Shown here piece after piece: positions 16,012 to 26,107 of a DNA stretch of 64,000 bases (position 1 is the stretch's first letter; every line of letters starts with the position of its first letter). The position numbers were made by a program, and so were the translations under genes. The DNA is taken from NCBI GenBank assembly GCA_900466945.1, contig UBNV01000006.1:656850-720849 (forward strand). The letters run 5' to 3'. The notes below the pieces were generated by a model, which saw nothing but the letters and a program-made list of their open reading frames with translations, was not told the DNA's origin and searched no databases. Source of the DNA: Hyphomicrobiales bacterium. Lineage in GTDB: Bacteria; Pseudomonadota; Alphaproteobacteria; Rhizobiales; Rhizobiaceae.

Positions 16012-18710
16012 GTCGCACTCTTCTTGGTTGTTTTGGCCTTCGAAGCGGCCTTGGCCGGAGCCTTCTTGGCGGCTGTCGCCCTCGGTTTCGCGGCCGCCTT
16101 CTTCGGCTTTGCCGCTGCGCCGTCTTCCGACTTTGCCTTGGCAGCCTTGGCCGGAGCCTTCTTTGCCTTGGCCTTGCCGCCACCATCCTTGGCGGCGCGT
16201 TCGGCGATCAGCACAAGTGCTTCCTCGACGGTGATCGCCTGCGGATCCTTGCCCTTCGGCAGCGTGGCATTGACCTTGCCCCAATTGACATAGGGCCCGA
16301 AACGGCCTTCACGAACGGTCATCGCGCCACCGTCGGGATGGTCGCCGAGTTCCTTCAGAGCAACCGCTGCCGTGCGGCCACGGCCACCCGGATTGGCTTT
16401 CTTTTCGGCAAGCACGGTGACGGCGCGGTTAAGACCGATCGAGAGAACATCCTCAACGCCTTCGAGATTGGCATAGGTGCCGTCATGCAGCACGAAGGGT
16501 CCATAGCGACCGAGCCCGGCCGAGATCATCTTGCCGGTTTCCGGATGCGCGCCGACGTCGCGCGGCAGGGACAGCAGCGACAAGGCTTTCTCTAGGTCAA
16601 TATCGGCTGGCGCCCAGCCTTTCGGCAGCGAGGAGCGCTTGGCTTCCTTGCCATCGCCGCGCTGGACGTAAGGCCCGAAACGCCCGGAGCGCAACGTGAT
16701 TTCTTCCTCGGTCACCGGATCCTTGCCCAGCGCCCTCGGTTCGTTGTTGCCGTTTGCGTCGGCTTCAGCACCGCCTTCGGAGGAGAGCTGCCGGGTAAAG
16801 TTACATTCCGGATAGTTCGAACAGCCGACGAAGGCGCCATACTTGCCGAGCTTCAGCGACAGATTGCCCGTGCCGCAGACCTGGCAGATGCGCGGATCCG
16901 AGCCATCTTCGCGCTTCGGGAAGACGAGCGGAGCAAGCGCCTCATTCAAAGCGTCGAGCACGTTGGTGACACGCAGTTCCTTGGTGTCTTCGATCTGGGC
17001 GAAGAAGTCCTGCCAGAAGGCGCGCAACACGTCCTTCCAGTTCAATTCACCCGCAGAGATCTTGTCGAGCTTTTCTTCGAGATCGGCCGTGAAGTCGTAT
17101 TCGACATATTTGGTGAAGAAGTTTTCGAGGAAGGCCGTGACCAGCCGTCCCTTCGAATGCGGGATCAGCTTGCGCTTGTCCATGATGACATATTCGCGGT
17201 CGCTGAGCGTCTTCAGCGTCGCGGCATAGGTCGACGGACGGCCGATGCCGAGTTCTTCCATCTTTTTGATCAGCGAGGCTTCCGAATAACGCGGCGGCGG
17301 CTCGGTGAAATGCTGGCTCGAATTGATCTTGTTCTTGGCCAATGCCTCGCGGGCATTGATCTCGGGCAGGCGACCATCCTCGTCGTCGCCGTCCTCCGCC
17401 GGTTCGCCTTCTTCGCGCTGGTCGGTATAGGCGGCGATGAAGCCGTCGAAACGGATCACGGAGCCGACGGCGCGCAGGCCTGCCTTGTCGCCCTTGTTGT
17501 CAGCCAGGATCTCGACGGTCGTACGCTCGATTTCGGCAGACGCCATCTGGCTCGCGATACCGCGCTTCCAGATCAGGTCGTAAAGCCGCAGCTGGTCGGC
17601 GTCGAGGAAGCGGCGAACCTTGTCCGGCGAGCGATTGAAATCGGTCGGACGGATCGCTTCATGCGCTTCCTGAGCGTTCTTCGCCTTGGTCGAATAGATG
17701 CGGGCCTTTTCCGGCACGTAGCGTGGGCCGAACTGGTCGGCGACAGCCGAGCGCGCGGCATCGATCGCCTCAGGTGCCATCTGCACGCCATCGGTACGCA
17801 TATAGGTGATCAGGCCGACGGTCTCGCCGCCGATATCGATGCCTTCATAAAGCTTCTGCGCCACCTGCATGGTGCGCGAGGCCGAGAAGCCGAGCTTAGA
17901 GGATGCGGCCTGCTGCAGGGTGGAGGTGGTGAAGGGCGGGCCCGGATTGCGCTTGACCGGCTTTGCCTCAACGCTGTCGACAGCAAAGGCTGCCCCATCA
18001 AGCAGCGCCTTGATGGCGGCCGCCTGGTCACCATTGGTGACCGAGTTGCGCTGCATGCGCTTGCCCTGGTGCGAAACGAGCTTCGCCTCGAACTCGTCAC
18101 CGCGCGGTGTCTTCAGAAGCGCCGAGATGTTCCAGTATTCTTCAGCAACGAAGCGTTCGATCTCGGTCTCGCGGTCGCAGACGAGGCGCAATGCCACAGA
18201 CTGGACGCGGCCGGCCGAGCGGGCTCCCGGCAGCTTGCGCCAGAGTACCGGCGACAGATTGAAACCGACGAGATAGTCGAGTGCGCGACGTGCCAGATAG
18301 GCATCGACCAGCGGCGTGTCGATGTCGCGCGGATTGGCCATGGCATCGAGCACGGCCTTCTTGGTGATCGCGTTGAAGACGACGCGCTTGACCGGCTTAT
18401 CGCCGATGACCTTCTTCTTCTTTAGGAGATCGAGCACATGCCAGGAAATGGCTTCTCCTTCGCGATCAGGGTCGGTCGCGAGAAACAGGCCGTCGGAGGA
18501 CTTCACCGCATCGGCAATGTCCTTCATCCGTTTCTGCGACGCGGTGTCGACCTCCCAGAACATCTCGAAATCCTGGTCCGGTAGAACGGAGCCATCCTTG
18601 GCCGGCAGATCGCGCACATGGCCAAACGAGGCGAGCACCGTGTATCCGGGACCCAGATACTTGTTGATCGTCTTGGCCTTGGCCGGGGATTCTACGACTA
18701 CGACGTTCAT
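16008..18710 (-). CDS. topA: DNA topoisomerase I
   Basis: A 900-residue type IA topoisomerase. It opens with the TOPRIM fold (VVVESPAKAKTINKYLG and ATDPDREGEAISWH). The catalytic tyrosine is Y303 in ITYMRTDGV. One four-cysteine zinc ribbon (CQVCGTGN...CSNYPEC) and several degenerate ribbon repeats (GRFGPYV, GRYGPFV) follow. The last 60 residues are Lys/Ala-rich, as in other alphaproteobacterial TopA. It relaxes negative supercoils. rnr follows in a four-base overlap. The region upstream holds a divergent small gene. Confidence 0.97.
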   Translation of the reverse strand: MNVVVVESPAKAKTINKYLGPGYTVLASFGHVRDLPAKDGSVLPDQDFEMFWEVDTASQKRMKDIADAVKSSDGLFLATDPDREGEAISWHVLDLLKKKKVIGDKPVKRVVFNAITKKAVLDAMANPRDIDTPLVDAYLARRALDYLVGFNLSPVLWRKLPGARSAGRVQSVALRLVCDRETEIERFVAEEYWNISALLKTPRGDEFEAKLVSHQGKRMQRNSVTNGDQAAAIKALLDGAAFAVDSVEAKPVKRNPGPPFTTSTLQQAASSKLGFSASRTMQVAQKLYEGIDIGGETVGLITYMRTDGVQMAPEAIDAARSAVADQFGPRYVPEKARIYSTKAKNAQEAHEAIRPTDFNRSPDKVRRFLDADQLRLYDLIWKRGIASQMASAEIERTTVEILADNKGDKAGLRAVGSVIRFDGFIAAYTDQREEGEPAEDGDDEDGRLPEINAREALAKNKINSSQHFTEPPPRYSEASLIKKMEELGIGRPSTYAATLKTLSDREYVIMDKRKLIPHSKGRLVTAFLENFFTKYVEYDFTADLEEKLDKISAGELNWKDVLRAFWQDFFAQIEDTKELRVTNVLDALNEALAPLVFPKREDGSDPRICQVCGTGNLSLKLGKYGAFVGCSNYPECNFTRQLSSEGGAEADANGNNEPRALGKDPVTEEEITLRSGRFGPYVQRGDGKEAKRSSLPKGWAPADIDLEKALSLLSLPRDVGAHPETGKMISAGLGRYGPFVLHDGTYANLEGVEDVLSIGLNRAVTVLAEKKANPGGRGRTAAVALKELGDHPDGGAMTVREGRFGPYVNWGKVNATLPKGKDPQAITVEEALVLIAERAAKDGGGKAKAKKAPAKAAKAKSEDGAAAKPKKAAAKPRATAAKKAPAKAASKAKTTKKSAT

Positions 18711-18866
18711 TGGACAGATGTACCTTCAACGCATCCGATCAGCGGCACCGCACCACTGTCTTCGGAACACGGTTTTCCGACATGGAGGGCGAAACGGCTG
18801 CGGTCAAGAGGCGAGGGTCATTTTCGGCCTGCTCGCAAATACAACCTGTGGGGGATTACGGGTAGA

Positions 18867-18894
18867 TTGCAATCTGAGATAAATGGTCTATTGT
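18867..18894 (+). promoter_or_regulatory. Probable promoter of the small gene at 18956
   Basis: TTGCAA (18867-18872), a 16-base spacer and TATTGT (18889-18894) form a fair sigma-70 pair in an AT-rich patch, 60 bases before the small gene and divergent from topA. Confidence 0.4.
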
Positions 18895-18955
18895 ATTTTC
18901 CATGCATAGGCGAGGTCACTGTTGCAGCGACCTCCGGCGACGACGGGCGAGAGCG

Positions 18956-19189
18956 ATGACACGAGACACGATGGAGACGAATGGTCGCGGTAACCGCACG
19001 ATGGAAAACATCGCCTACATCAGACAGATGCTCGCCGAATTGAGGTTGGTTGCCGAAAACGAAGGCGCCGACATGCTGTGTTATCTGATCGAGATGGCTT
19101 ATGTTGAGGCGGGCGACGTGCAGTCCGGTCGCCGCTCGCTGTCAATCAATCATGCTCAGCGAAACAAAACCACCCGCGTGCCGCTCTAA
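18956..19189 (+). CDS. Conserved small protein of Rhizobiales, unknown function
   Basis: 77 codons from the ATG at 18956, or 62 from an internal ATG at 19001. The conserved-looking part is MENIAYIRQMLAELRLVAENEGADMLCYLIEMAYVEAGD, an amphipathic helical segment. I recall similar short proteins in other rhizobia, but no function is known. The 18956 start has GGGCGAGAG before it; 19001 has no ribosome site. Its 3' end overlaps the convergent dprA by 48 bases. Confidence 0.7.
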   Translation: MTRDTMETNGRGNRTMENIAYIRQMLAELRLVAENEGADMLCYLIEMAYVEAGDVQSGRRSLSINHAQRNKTTRVPL

Positions 19190-20299
19190 CCGGCCTGCTA
19201 TGTCCAGTTCCAGCAAGACCAGATAGACCGACGAGGCCGGCAGGCCCGTGTGACGAATGATATCGTCGATTTCGACCGGCGTCGGCCCGAGCGCCTGGAT
19301 GATGATTAGTCGCTCGTCGTCATTGGGCGGCGGTGCGAGCGGACGGCCCCCCGAATTGTCATCGTCGGGCTCATCCGCTTCACGCTGCGAGAAAAGGTCG
19401 AGTTCGGAAATCGGCGCGAGTGCCTGCCGCACGTCCTGCGCTTTGGTGGTCACCGTAGCCCCGTCCTTGAGCAGGCCGTTGGTACCCTCGCAGCGCGGAT
19501 CGAGTGGCGATCCGGGAACGGCGAAGACAAGGCGCCCGAATTCCCCGGCAAGGCGTGCCGTGATCAGCGACCCCGAGCGCGCCGCCGCTTCGATCACCAC
19601 GACGCCGAGCGCAACACCCGCGATGAGCCGATTGCGCCGGGGAAAGTCCCGCGCCCTCGGCTCCCAACCGAAGGGCATTTCAGAAATGGCGAGGCCCCGG
19701 CCATTGCAGATCTGGTCGAACAGGTCGATGTTCTCGGGCGGATAGGGCTGGTCGAGCCCGCCTGCCATGGCGGCGATCGTCCCGGTGTCGAGGCTTGCCC
19801 GGTGGGCGGCCGCATCGATGCCCCGCGCAAGCCCGGACACGATGCCATATCCCGAAAGCCCAATCTCCCTTGCCATCATCGCCGCGAACTTGGCGCCGCT
19901 GATCGAGGCATTGCGCGAGCCGACAATGCCAACGGCAGGAAGCGTGGCAACGGTGAGATCACCCTTGGCCGAGATGAGGGGAGGGGCGGCATCGATCTGT
20001 CTGAGGGCCGGGGGATAGTCGGGCTCGCCGATGCCGATGAAGCGTGCACCGAAGCGGTGCGCCGTATCGATCTCGCGCTCGGCCTCCGCCACGGTCGCGA
20101 CGCGGATCGCGCGGGTCGAGCCGCCGCGGCGTGACAGTTCCGGCAGCGCGTCAAGTGCGGCCTCGGCCGAGCCGAAGTGATTGATGAGGTCGCGAAAGGT
20201 GGCAGGGCCGACATTGTCGCTGCGGATCAGCCGCAGCCAGGCGATCCTCTGGCGGTTCGTCAGCGCAATCCCTTTTCGTCTTGCGCTGTCTGACCCCAT
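19142..20299 (-). CDS. dprA: DNA-processing protein DprA
   Basis: A 385-residue protein with an N-terminal SAM-like helical domain, a central Rossmann fold and a C-terminal winged helix (VEIDDIIRHTGLPASSVYLVLLELD). The Rossmann fold has GIVGSRNASISG near 125, GLARGIDAAAHR near 158 and EMPFGWEPRARDFPRRNRLIAG near 205. DprA loads RecA on incoming single-stranded DNA in transformation; in rhizobia its role is less clear. It follows plsY by nine bases in the pyrB-pyrC-plsY-dprA run. Confidence 0.94.
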   Translation of the reverse strand: MGSDSARRKGIALTNRQRIAWLRLIRSDNVGPATFRDLINHFGSAEAALDALPELSRRGGSTRAIRVATVAEAEREIDTAHRFGARFIGIGEPDYPPALRQIDAAPPLISAKGDLTVATLPAVGIVGSRNASISGAKFAAMMAREIGLSGYGIVSGLARGIDAAAHRASLDTGTIAAMAGGLDQPYPPENIDLFDQICNGRGLAISEMPFGWEPRARDFPRRNRLIAGVALGVVVIEAAARSGSLITARLAGEFGRLVFAVPGSPLDPRCEGTNGLLKDGATVTTKAQDVRQALAPISELDLFSQREADEPDDDNSGGRPLAPPPNDDERLIIIQALGPTPVEIDDIIRHTGLPASSVYLVLLELDIAGRLERHAGGFVSLSMID

Positions 20300-20308
20300 G
20301 GCTTTCCT

Positions 20309-20926
20309 CTAGCCCTTTTTGCCGATCTTGCTCTCGGTTCCCGCGATCAGCCGCTCGATATTCTGCTTGTGACGCCAGTACGTGATGACAGTCATCGCGG
20401 CCGTGACGAGCGCCGCTTCTTCAACCCCGAGTATCCACAATGCAACCGGAATGACAAGTGTGGCGACGAGCGCGGACAACGAAGAGTAGCGGGTGATGAA
20501 GGCAACGGAGAGCCAGGCGATGGCGAAGACCAGCACCATCAGCGGTGCGACGCCAAGCAGCATGCCGATATAGGTCGCAACGCCCTTGCCGCCCTTGAAC
20601 CCGAGCCAGACCGGAAAGAGGTGGCCGATAAAGGCCGCAAAGCCACCGATCAACCCGGCATCGCCGCCGAAGACCCGGTCCGCGATCACGGCCGCTGCCG
20701 TCGCCTTCAGTGCATCGAGGAGGAGCGTCGCGGCCGCGAGCTTCTTGTTGCCGGTGCGCAGAACATTGGTTGCGCCGATATTGCCCGAGCCGATCGAGCG
20801 CAGGTCGCCGAGCCCCGCCATCTTGGTCAGCACCAGGCCGAACGGGATCGAGCCGAGAAGATATCCGAGCACACTCACGATCGCGAGCGTCTGCCAGTCG
20901 AAGAAGACGAAGTTAATGTCGGACAT
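20309..20926 (-). CDS. plsY: Acyl phosphate:glycerol-3-phosphate acyltransferase PlsY
   Basis: A 205-residue polytopic membrane enzyme that moves an acyl group from acyl-phosphate to glycerol-3-phosphate, the first step of phospholipid synthesis. The PlsY motifs are [43 protein letters not shown] and the C-terminal [13 protein letters not shown]. The start is the ATG at 20924-20926 with GGGGAA before it; an open extension upstream falls in pyrC. It sits 11 bases after pyrC. Confidence 0.95.
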   Translation of the reverse strand: MSDINFVFFDWQTLAIVSVLGYLLGSIPFGLVLTKMAGLGDLRSIGSGNIGATNVLRTGNKKLAAATLLLDALKATAAAVIADRVFGGDAGLIGGFAAFIGHLFPVWLGFKGGKGVATYIGMLLGVAPLMVLVFAIAWLSVAFITRYSSLSALVATLVIPVALWILGVEEAALVTAAMTVITYWRHKQNIERLIAGTESKIGKKG

Positions 20927-20937
20927 GGCTGTTCCCC

Positions 20938-22230
20938 TCAGAGCATGTGGACGCACTGGCCGGCGACATAGGTCGCAACGGCCCGGCCCGAGAAGCGGGC
21001 ATCTTCGAATGGCGTGTTCTTCGAGCGTGCGAGCAGGTTGTCTCGCGACACGAGCCACGGTTCATCGAGATCGACAAGCGCGATGTCCCCGGGTGCGCCC
21101 GGCTTCAACGTGCCGCCGGGCAGGCCGAAGATTTCGGCAGGCCGGGTCGACATGGCATCGATCAGACGCATCAGCGGGACATGACCGGCATGATGCAGGC
21201 GAAGCGCTGCCGACAGCATGGTCTCGAGCCCAATCGCGCCATCCGCCGCTTCGCCGAAAGGCAGGCGCTTGGTGTCGACGTCCTGCGGGTCATGCGAAGA
21301 CACGATGATGTCGATCTGTCCCTTGGTCAGCGCATCGACCATCGCCATGCGATCGTCTTCGGAGCGCAGTGGCGGATAGAGCTTGAAGAAACTCCGGTAC
21401 TCGCCGATGTCGTTTTCGTTGAGGCTCAGATGATTGATCGAGATGCCGCAGGTGACCTTGGCGCCACGCTTGCGCGCCACCTCAATCGCTTCGACCGATT
21501 CCGGTACCGAGATCTGGGAGGCATGGTACTTGGCCCGGGTCAGCGCCGCGATCCTGAGGTCGCGCTCCAGCGGGATGATCTCTGTTTCGCGCGGGATGCC
21601 GCCGAGACCGAGCCAGCTTGCGAGCAGCCCCTCGTTCATCACGCCGTTGGCCGCCAGATATTTCTCGCGCGTTTCAAGCGCAATGACGGCGTTGAATTCC
21701 CGCGCATAGGTCATGGCTCGGCGCAAGACCTGCGTATCGTTCAGCCCATAGCGGCCATTGGTGAAGGCAACCGCACCGGCCTGCTGCAACAGACCCATCT
21801 CGGTCATTTCGGCGCTGGTCATACCCTTGGTCAGGGCCGCTGCCGGATAGACGTTGACGCTGGCCGTGTCGCGGGCCGTCTTCTTGACGAACTCGACAAG
21901 CGCGATGTCATCGATGACAGGGTCCGTCTCCGGCATCATGATAAAGGAGGTGATGCCACCGGCCGCTGCCGCCCGGCTGGCGGACGCAATCGTCTCGCGA
22001 TGTTCGGCCCCCGGTTCGCCGACGAAGACGCGGGCATCGACGAGACCCGGGACGGCAGTCAGACCGCGTGCATCCCGAATTTCGGCGCCCTCGGGCGCGC
22101 CCTGGTTCTGCGCATCCGTGCCAGAGGCGACGATCAACCCGTCATGGCCGACAATGATAGTGCCGACTTCATCGAGCGTGCGTGAGGGATCGATGATCCT
22201 GACGTTCTTGAGGATAAGCGGCTTTCTCAT
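20938..22230 (-). CDS. pyrC: Dihydroorotase-like protein, probably non-catalytic (PyrC/PyrX type)
   Basis: A 430-residue amidohydrolase fold of the dihydroorotase group, encoded directly behind pyrB (ATGA overlap). True dihydroorotases have D-x-H-x-H at the first metal site; here it reads D65-A-R67-V-F69, so both histidines are gone. The usual HCED segment is also replaced (ALETREKYL). SSHDPQ near residue 307 survives. Such degenerate PyrC proteins in Pseudomonas and Thermus are structural partners of aspartate transcarbamoylase. A catalytic dihydroorotase is then expected elsewhere in the genome. It is often annotated simply as dihydroorotase. Confidence 0.88.
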   Translation of the reverse strand: MRKPLILKNVRIIDPSRTLDEVGTIIVGHDGLIVASGTDAQNQGAPEGAEIRDARGLTAVPGLVDARVFVGEPGAEHRETIASASRAAAAGGITSFIMMPETDPVIDDIALVEFVKKTARDTASVNVYPAAALTKGMTSAEMTEMGLLQQAGAVAFTNGRYGLNDTQVLRRAMTYAREFNAVIALETREKYLAANGVMNEGLLASWLGLGGIPRETEIIPLERDLRIAALTRAKYHASQISVPESVEAIEVARKRGAKVTCGISINHLSLNENDIGEYRSFFKLYPPLRSEDDRMAMVDALTKGQIDIIVSSHDPQDVDTKRLPFGEAADGAIGLETMLSAALRLHHAGHVPLMRLIDAMSTRPAEIFGLPGGTLKPGAPGDIALVDLDEPWLVSRDNLLARSKNTPFEDARFSGRAVATYVAGQCVHML

Positions 22231-23183
22231 GCGCCCATTCCCTCCGAACGCGGTCCCTGGTTCTGCGACACCAGCAGCGTCTCCATCACGGCCATGCGGA
22301 CCGCGACACCCATTTCGACCTGGCTCTCGATCACGCTCTGCGGACCGTCTGCGACTTCAGAGGCGATCTCGACGCCGCGGTTCATCGGACCCGGATGCAT
22401 CACGAGCGCATCCTCCTTGGCGACCTTCAGCTTTTCGGCATCCAGGCCGTAGAAGTGGAAGTACTCACGCACCGAAGGCACGAAGGAGCCGGACATGCGC
22501 TCGCGCTGCAGGCGCAGCATCATGACGACGTCAGCATCCTTCAGCCCTTCCTTCATGTCGTGGAAGACCTCGCAGCCCATGTCGGCGATTCCGGCTGGCA
22601 GAAGTGTCGCCGGCGCCACGACACGCACGCGGGCACCCATGGCATTGAGCAGCAGGATATTGGAGCGCGCAACGCGCGAATGCAGCACGTCACCGCAGAT
22701 CGCCACGATGATACGCGACAGCTTGCCCTTGGCGCGGCGGATGGTGAGTGCGTCGAGCAGTGCCTGGGTCGGATGCTCATGCTGACCGTCACCGGCATTG
22801 ACCACCGAGCAGGCGACCTTCTGGGCGAGCAGCGCTGCCGCTCCTGCCGAGGAGTGGCGCACGACCAGCACATCCGGCCGCATGGCGTTCAGCGTCATGG
22901 CCGTATCGATCAGCGTTTCGCCCTTTTTGACAGACGAGTTGCCGACCGACATGTTCATCACGTCGGCGCCGAGGCGTTTGCCTGCGAGCTCGAACGAGGC
23001 TTGTGTCCGCGTCGATGCTTCGAAGAAGAGGTTGATCTGGGTGAGGCCCCGCAGCGTGGAAGTCTTCTTCTCCCGCTGGCGGCTGATTTTGACGGCTTCG
23101 TCTGCCTTGTCCAACAGAAACGTAATGTCCTGCTCGGTAAGGCCCTTGATGCCGATGAGATGGCGATGGGGAAAGAAGACCAA
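22227..23183 (-). CDS. pyrB: Aspartate carbamoyltransferase catalytic subunit
   Basis: A 318-residue enzyme that makes N-carbamoyl-aspartate in pyrimidine synthesis. The carbamoyl-phosphate loop is [13 protein letters not shown], with [11 protein letters not shown] (the SxxK loop), [11 protein letters not shown] and a C-terminal [11 protein letters not shown]. The start is taken at a TTG (23181-23183), because AGGAGG lies seven bases upstream and the protein then opens with the family-typical [11 protein letters not shown]. The 3' end overlaps the pyrC-like partner, fitting co-assembly. Transcription runs on through plsY and dprA. Confidence 0.95.
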   Translation of the reverse strand: MVFFPHRHLIGIKGLTEQDITFLLDKADEAVKISRQREKKTSTLRGLTQINLFFEASTRTQASFELAGKRLGADVMNMSVGNSSVKKGETLIDTAMTLNAMRPDVLVVRHSSAGAAALLAQKVACSVVNAGDGQHEHPTQALLDALTIRRAKGKLSRIIVAICGDVLHSRVARSNILLLNAMGARVRVVAPATLLPAGIADMGCEVFHDMKEGLKDADVVMMLRLQRERMSGSFVPSVREYFHFYGLDAEKLKVAKEDALVMHPGPMNRGVEIASEVADGPQSVIESQVEMGVAVRMAVMETLLVSQNQGPRSEGMGA

Positions 23184-23403
23184 GGGACGTCCTCCTGAGA
23201 TGTCACGCGGTCTATAAAGTGTGGGATCGGGCCGGGCAAGCACATGCTAGGTGGATTGACGCACGGTCCCCATGTAATAGGAGCAAATGGACGGTAGGGA
23301 ACACCGGCATATTTTTGCCCTGGATGCTTCGACCGCATTGGAAATTTTGAAGGCAAGGCGTTGGCGGGACGACGTGCGCCTTCTCACGAGATCGGCAGGA
23401 TTG

Positions 23404-25047
23404 ATGAACCGGACGGAAGAAAAACTCGCAGCGCTGAACCAGCCCAAGCCTTGGTCCGGCGTGAACGCCTATCGCTCCGATCCGCTGCTCGTCGATCTGA
23501 CATCCTCGCTGTCGCGCCCGCTGCGTGAGGAATACGACGTCATCGGCAAATATGTGACTTCGCCGGAAGCTCAGGAACTGGCGCGTATGGCCAATGCCAG
23601 CCCGCCGCAGCTCAGAACCCATGGCGTGCGCGGCGAACGGCTCGACGTCGTCGAATTCCATCCCGCCTGGCACGCCCTGATGCGCCGCTCGATGGCCTCG
23701 GGCCTGCATTCCTCCGTCTGGGAAAATGCACCGGAAGCCCGTGGCCATGAGCACAAGGCCCGCGCCGTCCGCTTCTTCCTCACCGCCCAGCTCGAATCGG
23801 GCCATCTCTGCCCACTCACCATGACCAGCGCCTCGGTCGCAGCCCTTGTTGCTTCGCCGGCTGTTCAGAAAGAATGGACGCCGCGCATCCTGTCGCGCAA
23901 ATACGACAGCAGCAACAGGCCACCGATGCAGAAGAGCGCCGTCACCATCGGCATGGGTATGACCGAAAAGCAGGGCGGCACGGATGTGCGCGCCAACACC
24001 ACGACCGGCGAACGGGTCGGCGAGGGGATCTACCGCCTCGCGGGCCACAAGTGGTTCATGTCCGCCCCGATGAGCGACGCCTTCGTCATGCTCGCCCAGA
24101 CCAAGGACGGCATGGGCTGCTTCCTCGTTCCGCGCCTCCTGGAAGATGGTTCCGCCAACGGGCTGGAATTCCAGCGCCTGAAGGACAAGCTCGGCAACCG
24201 CTCCAACGCCTCCTCCGAGGTCGAGTTCTCCGAAACCTTCGGCTTCCTCCTCGGCACCCCAGGCGATGGGGTGCGCACCATCCTCGACATGGTAACGCTG
24301 ACCCGCCTCGATTGCGCGCTCTCCTCTGCCGGCATGATGCGTGCTTCGATGGCCGAAGCCGTGCATCACGTGCGCGGCCGCGCCGTCTTCGGCAAGAACC
24401 TCATCGATCAACCGATGATGACCCGTGTCCTGGCCGACATGGCGCTTGATGTCGCTGCAGCCACCGCACTTGCCTTCCGCTTGGCCGACAGCTTCGACAA
24501 GGCGCGCGAAAACCCCGTCGATGCAGCTTATGCCCGCGTCATGACGCCGGTCGCCAAATACTGGATCTGCAAGATCGCACCCGGTCTGATCTACGAAGCC
24601 ATGGAATGCATCGGCGGCAGTGGCTATGTCGAGGAACGCCCGATTGCGAGGCATTATCGCGAAGCCCCGGTCAATGCGATCTGGGAAGGCTCCGGCAATG
24701 TCATGGCGCTGGATGTCTTGCGTGTGCTGAGCCGCGGCAAGGATCTCTTCGAAACGCTGTTTGCCGGTCTCGAGCGGGATCTCGGTCCCTCCGGCAAGAA
24801 GACCGTGGAAGTCCTGCGCGCCGCAACGGCGCTTGCCGAACGCGACGAAGCCGCCGGCCGTCTTCTGATCGAGCAACTGGCGCTCGCCGCCGGTGCCGCC
24901 GAGCTTTATCGCCTGGGCGCCGGCAAGATCGCCGATGCCTTCCTCGAATCACGCCTGGCCGGTGGCTGGCGCCATACCTATGGCGTGCTCGATGCGCGCT
25001 TCGATTCCCGCTACGTGCTGGATCTGCTCTATCCGCCCGCCACCTGA
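23404..25047 (+). CDS. AidB-like acyl-CoA dehydrogenase
   Basis: A 547-residue flavoprotein of the acyl-CoA dehydrogenase superfamily, close in length and layout to E. coli AidB (adaptive response to alkylation). Features are the N-terminal LNQPKPWSGVNAYRSDPLL, the flavin segment GMGMTEKQGGTDVRANTT, WFMSAPMSDAF, and near the C-terminus YEAMECIGGSGYVEE and EAPVNAIWEGSGNVMALDVLR. AidB binds DNA and may limit alkylation damage; its substrate is unsettled. The ATG at 23404 has AGGA before it. It is divergent from pyrB and overlaps the convergent transporter gene by 19 bases. Confidence 0.86.
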   Translation: MNRTEEKLAALNQPKPWSGVNAYRSDPLLVDLTSSLSRPLREEYDVIGKYVTSPEAQELARMANASPPQLRTHGVRGERLDVVEFHPAWHALMRRSMASGLHSSVWENAPEARGHEHKARAVRFFLTAQLESGHLCPLTMTSASVAALVASPAVQKEWTPRILSRKYDSSNRPPMQKSAVTIGMGMTEKQGGTDVRANTTTGERVGEGIYRLAGHKWFMSAPMSDAFVMLAQTKDGMGCFLVPRLLEDGSANGLEFQRLKDKLGNRSNASSEVEFSETFGFLLGTPGDGVRTILDMVTLTRLDCALSSAGMMRASMAEAVHHVRGRAVFGKNLIDQPMMTRVLADMALDVAAATALAFRLADSFDKARENPVDAAYARVMTPVAKYWICKIAPGLIYEAMECIGGSGYVEERPIARHYREAPVNAIWEGSGNVMALDVLRVLSRGKDLFETLFAGLERDLGPSGKKTVEVLRAATALAERDEAAGRLLIEQLALAAGAAELYRLGAGKIADAFLESRLAGGWRHTYGVLDARFDSRYVLDLLYPPAT

Positions 25048-25964
25048 GCGGCGAGATAAAGGATCACGGGGATCGTGAAGAAGGCAGCGACCGTCTGCAC
25101 GGTGGCCGCTGCCGCATAGAGATCGGCATCCCCGCCCATCTGCTTGGCCAGAACATAGCCGTTCATCGCCGTCGGCACGGCTGCACCCAGCGCGATCATC
25201 ACGACGATCTCGCCTGAGAGCCCGAAGGCGAGGGCAAGCGCCACCGCGACCACCGGAAACACGATCAGCTTGAGCAGCAGTGTCAGCAACACGCTCGGCT
25301 GCGGCTTCAGCGCGTCGGCGATCCGGAGCCCCGCACCGACGGTCACAAGACCCAGGCCCAGCGAGGCGCTGGCGACCAGATCAACCGCCGTCATCAGCGG
25401 CGCATAGACGGTCAGCTTAGCAAGGTTCACGGCAACGCCGAGTGCCGCACCGATGATGATCGGATTGGTGACGATTCGCACGACGAAGGTCTTGAGATTG
25501 CGGCTTTCTCCGGAAAACCAGACCATGATGCCGACATTGATCAGGTTGAGCGGTACGATGATGGAGGCCATGATCACGGCGATGACCGTCAAACCTGTCG
25601 CACCGGTGAGCTTTTCCGCGATGGCGAGCGCCATGAAACCGTTCCAGCGCGTCGAGGTCTGGAAGACGGACGTATAGGCGGGCCCACCCATGCCGCTCCG
25701 CTTGAGAAGCGGCCAGAGCGCCAGCACAAGACCCGTCATCACGCCAACGGCGAGCAAGGAGACAAGACCCACGCTGCCGCTGTCCAAGGCCGAGAAGTCA
25801 GCAGATGACAGCGTCTGAAACAGCAGGGCCGGGAAGAGGACGAAATAGCCGAACTGCTCGAGCCCGCCCCAGAAGCTCTCATTGATCAGTGAAGTGCGCT
25901 TGAGCACCACGCCGAGGATCACGAGCAGGAAGATCGGCAGGATGCTTTCGAAGATGATCAGCAT
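25029..25964 (-). CDS. AEC-family permease (auxin efflux carrier superfamily)
   Basis: A 311-residue membrane protein with about ten hydrophobic helices in two repeats (MLIIFESILPIFLLVILGVVL at the start; LVASASLGLGLVTVGAGL in the second half, the AEC motif). Family members move malonate, malate or other organic acids; the substrate here is unknown. The ATG at 25962-25964 begins directly at the first helix, so the longer upstream frame is rejected. It converges on and slightly overlaps the AidB-like gene. Confidence 0.85.
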   Translation of the reverse strand: MLIIFESILPIFLLVILGVVLKRTSLINESFWGGLEQFGYFVLFPALLFQTLSSADFSALDSGSVGLVSLLAVGVMTGLVLALWPLLKRSGMGGPAYTSVFQTSTRWNGFMALAIAEKLTGATGLTVIAVIMASIIVPLNLINVGIMVWFSGESRNLKTFVVRIVTNPIIIGAALGVAVNLAKLTVYAPLMTAVDLVASASLGLGLVTVGAGLRIADALKPQPSVLLTLLLKLIVFPVVAVALALAFGLSGEIVVMIALGAAVPTAMNGYVLAKQMGGDADLYAAAATVQTVAAFFTIPVILYLAAQVAGG

Positions 25965-26107
25965 GGCGTGTCCAGGATGGCGGGCAGGGGAGGGGTAGAC
26001 CCGGAAAACCCTACATTCAATCGAAATTCGTGTCCCGGCGACATTTTCAGCCAAGTGGCTGAAACTGCTCATCCACAGGCGCCGTTAACCTTAACAAAGG
26101 GTTTACG

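Noticed and set aside
18745..18770. Possible extra LexA box near GAACACGGTTTTCC
   Set aside because: The second half is not GAAC at seven bases; other GAAC/GTTC words in the intergenic regions I checked also failed the N7 spacing. About two exact motifs are expected by chance in a window this size, so position in a promoter was required.
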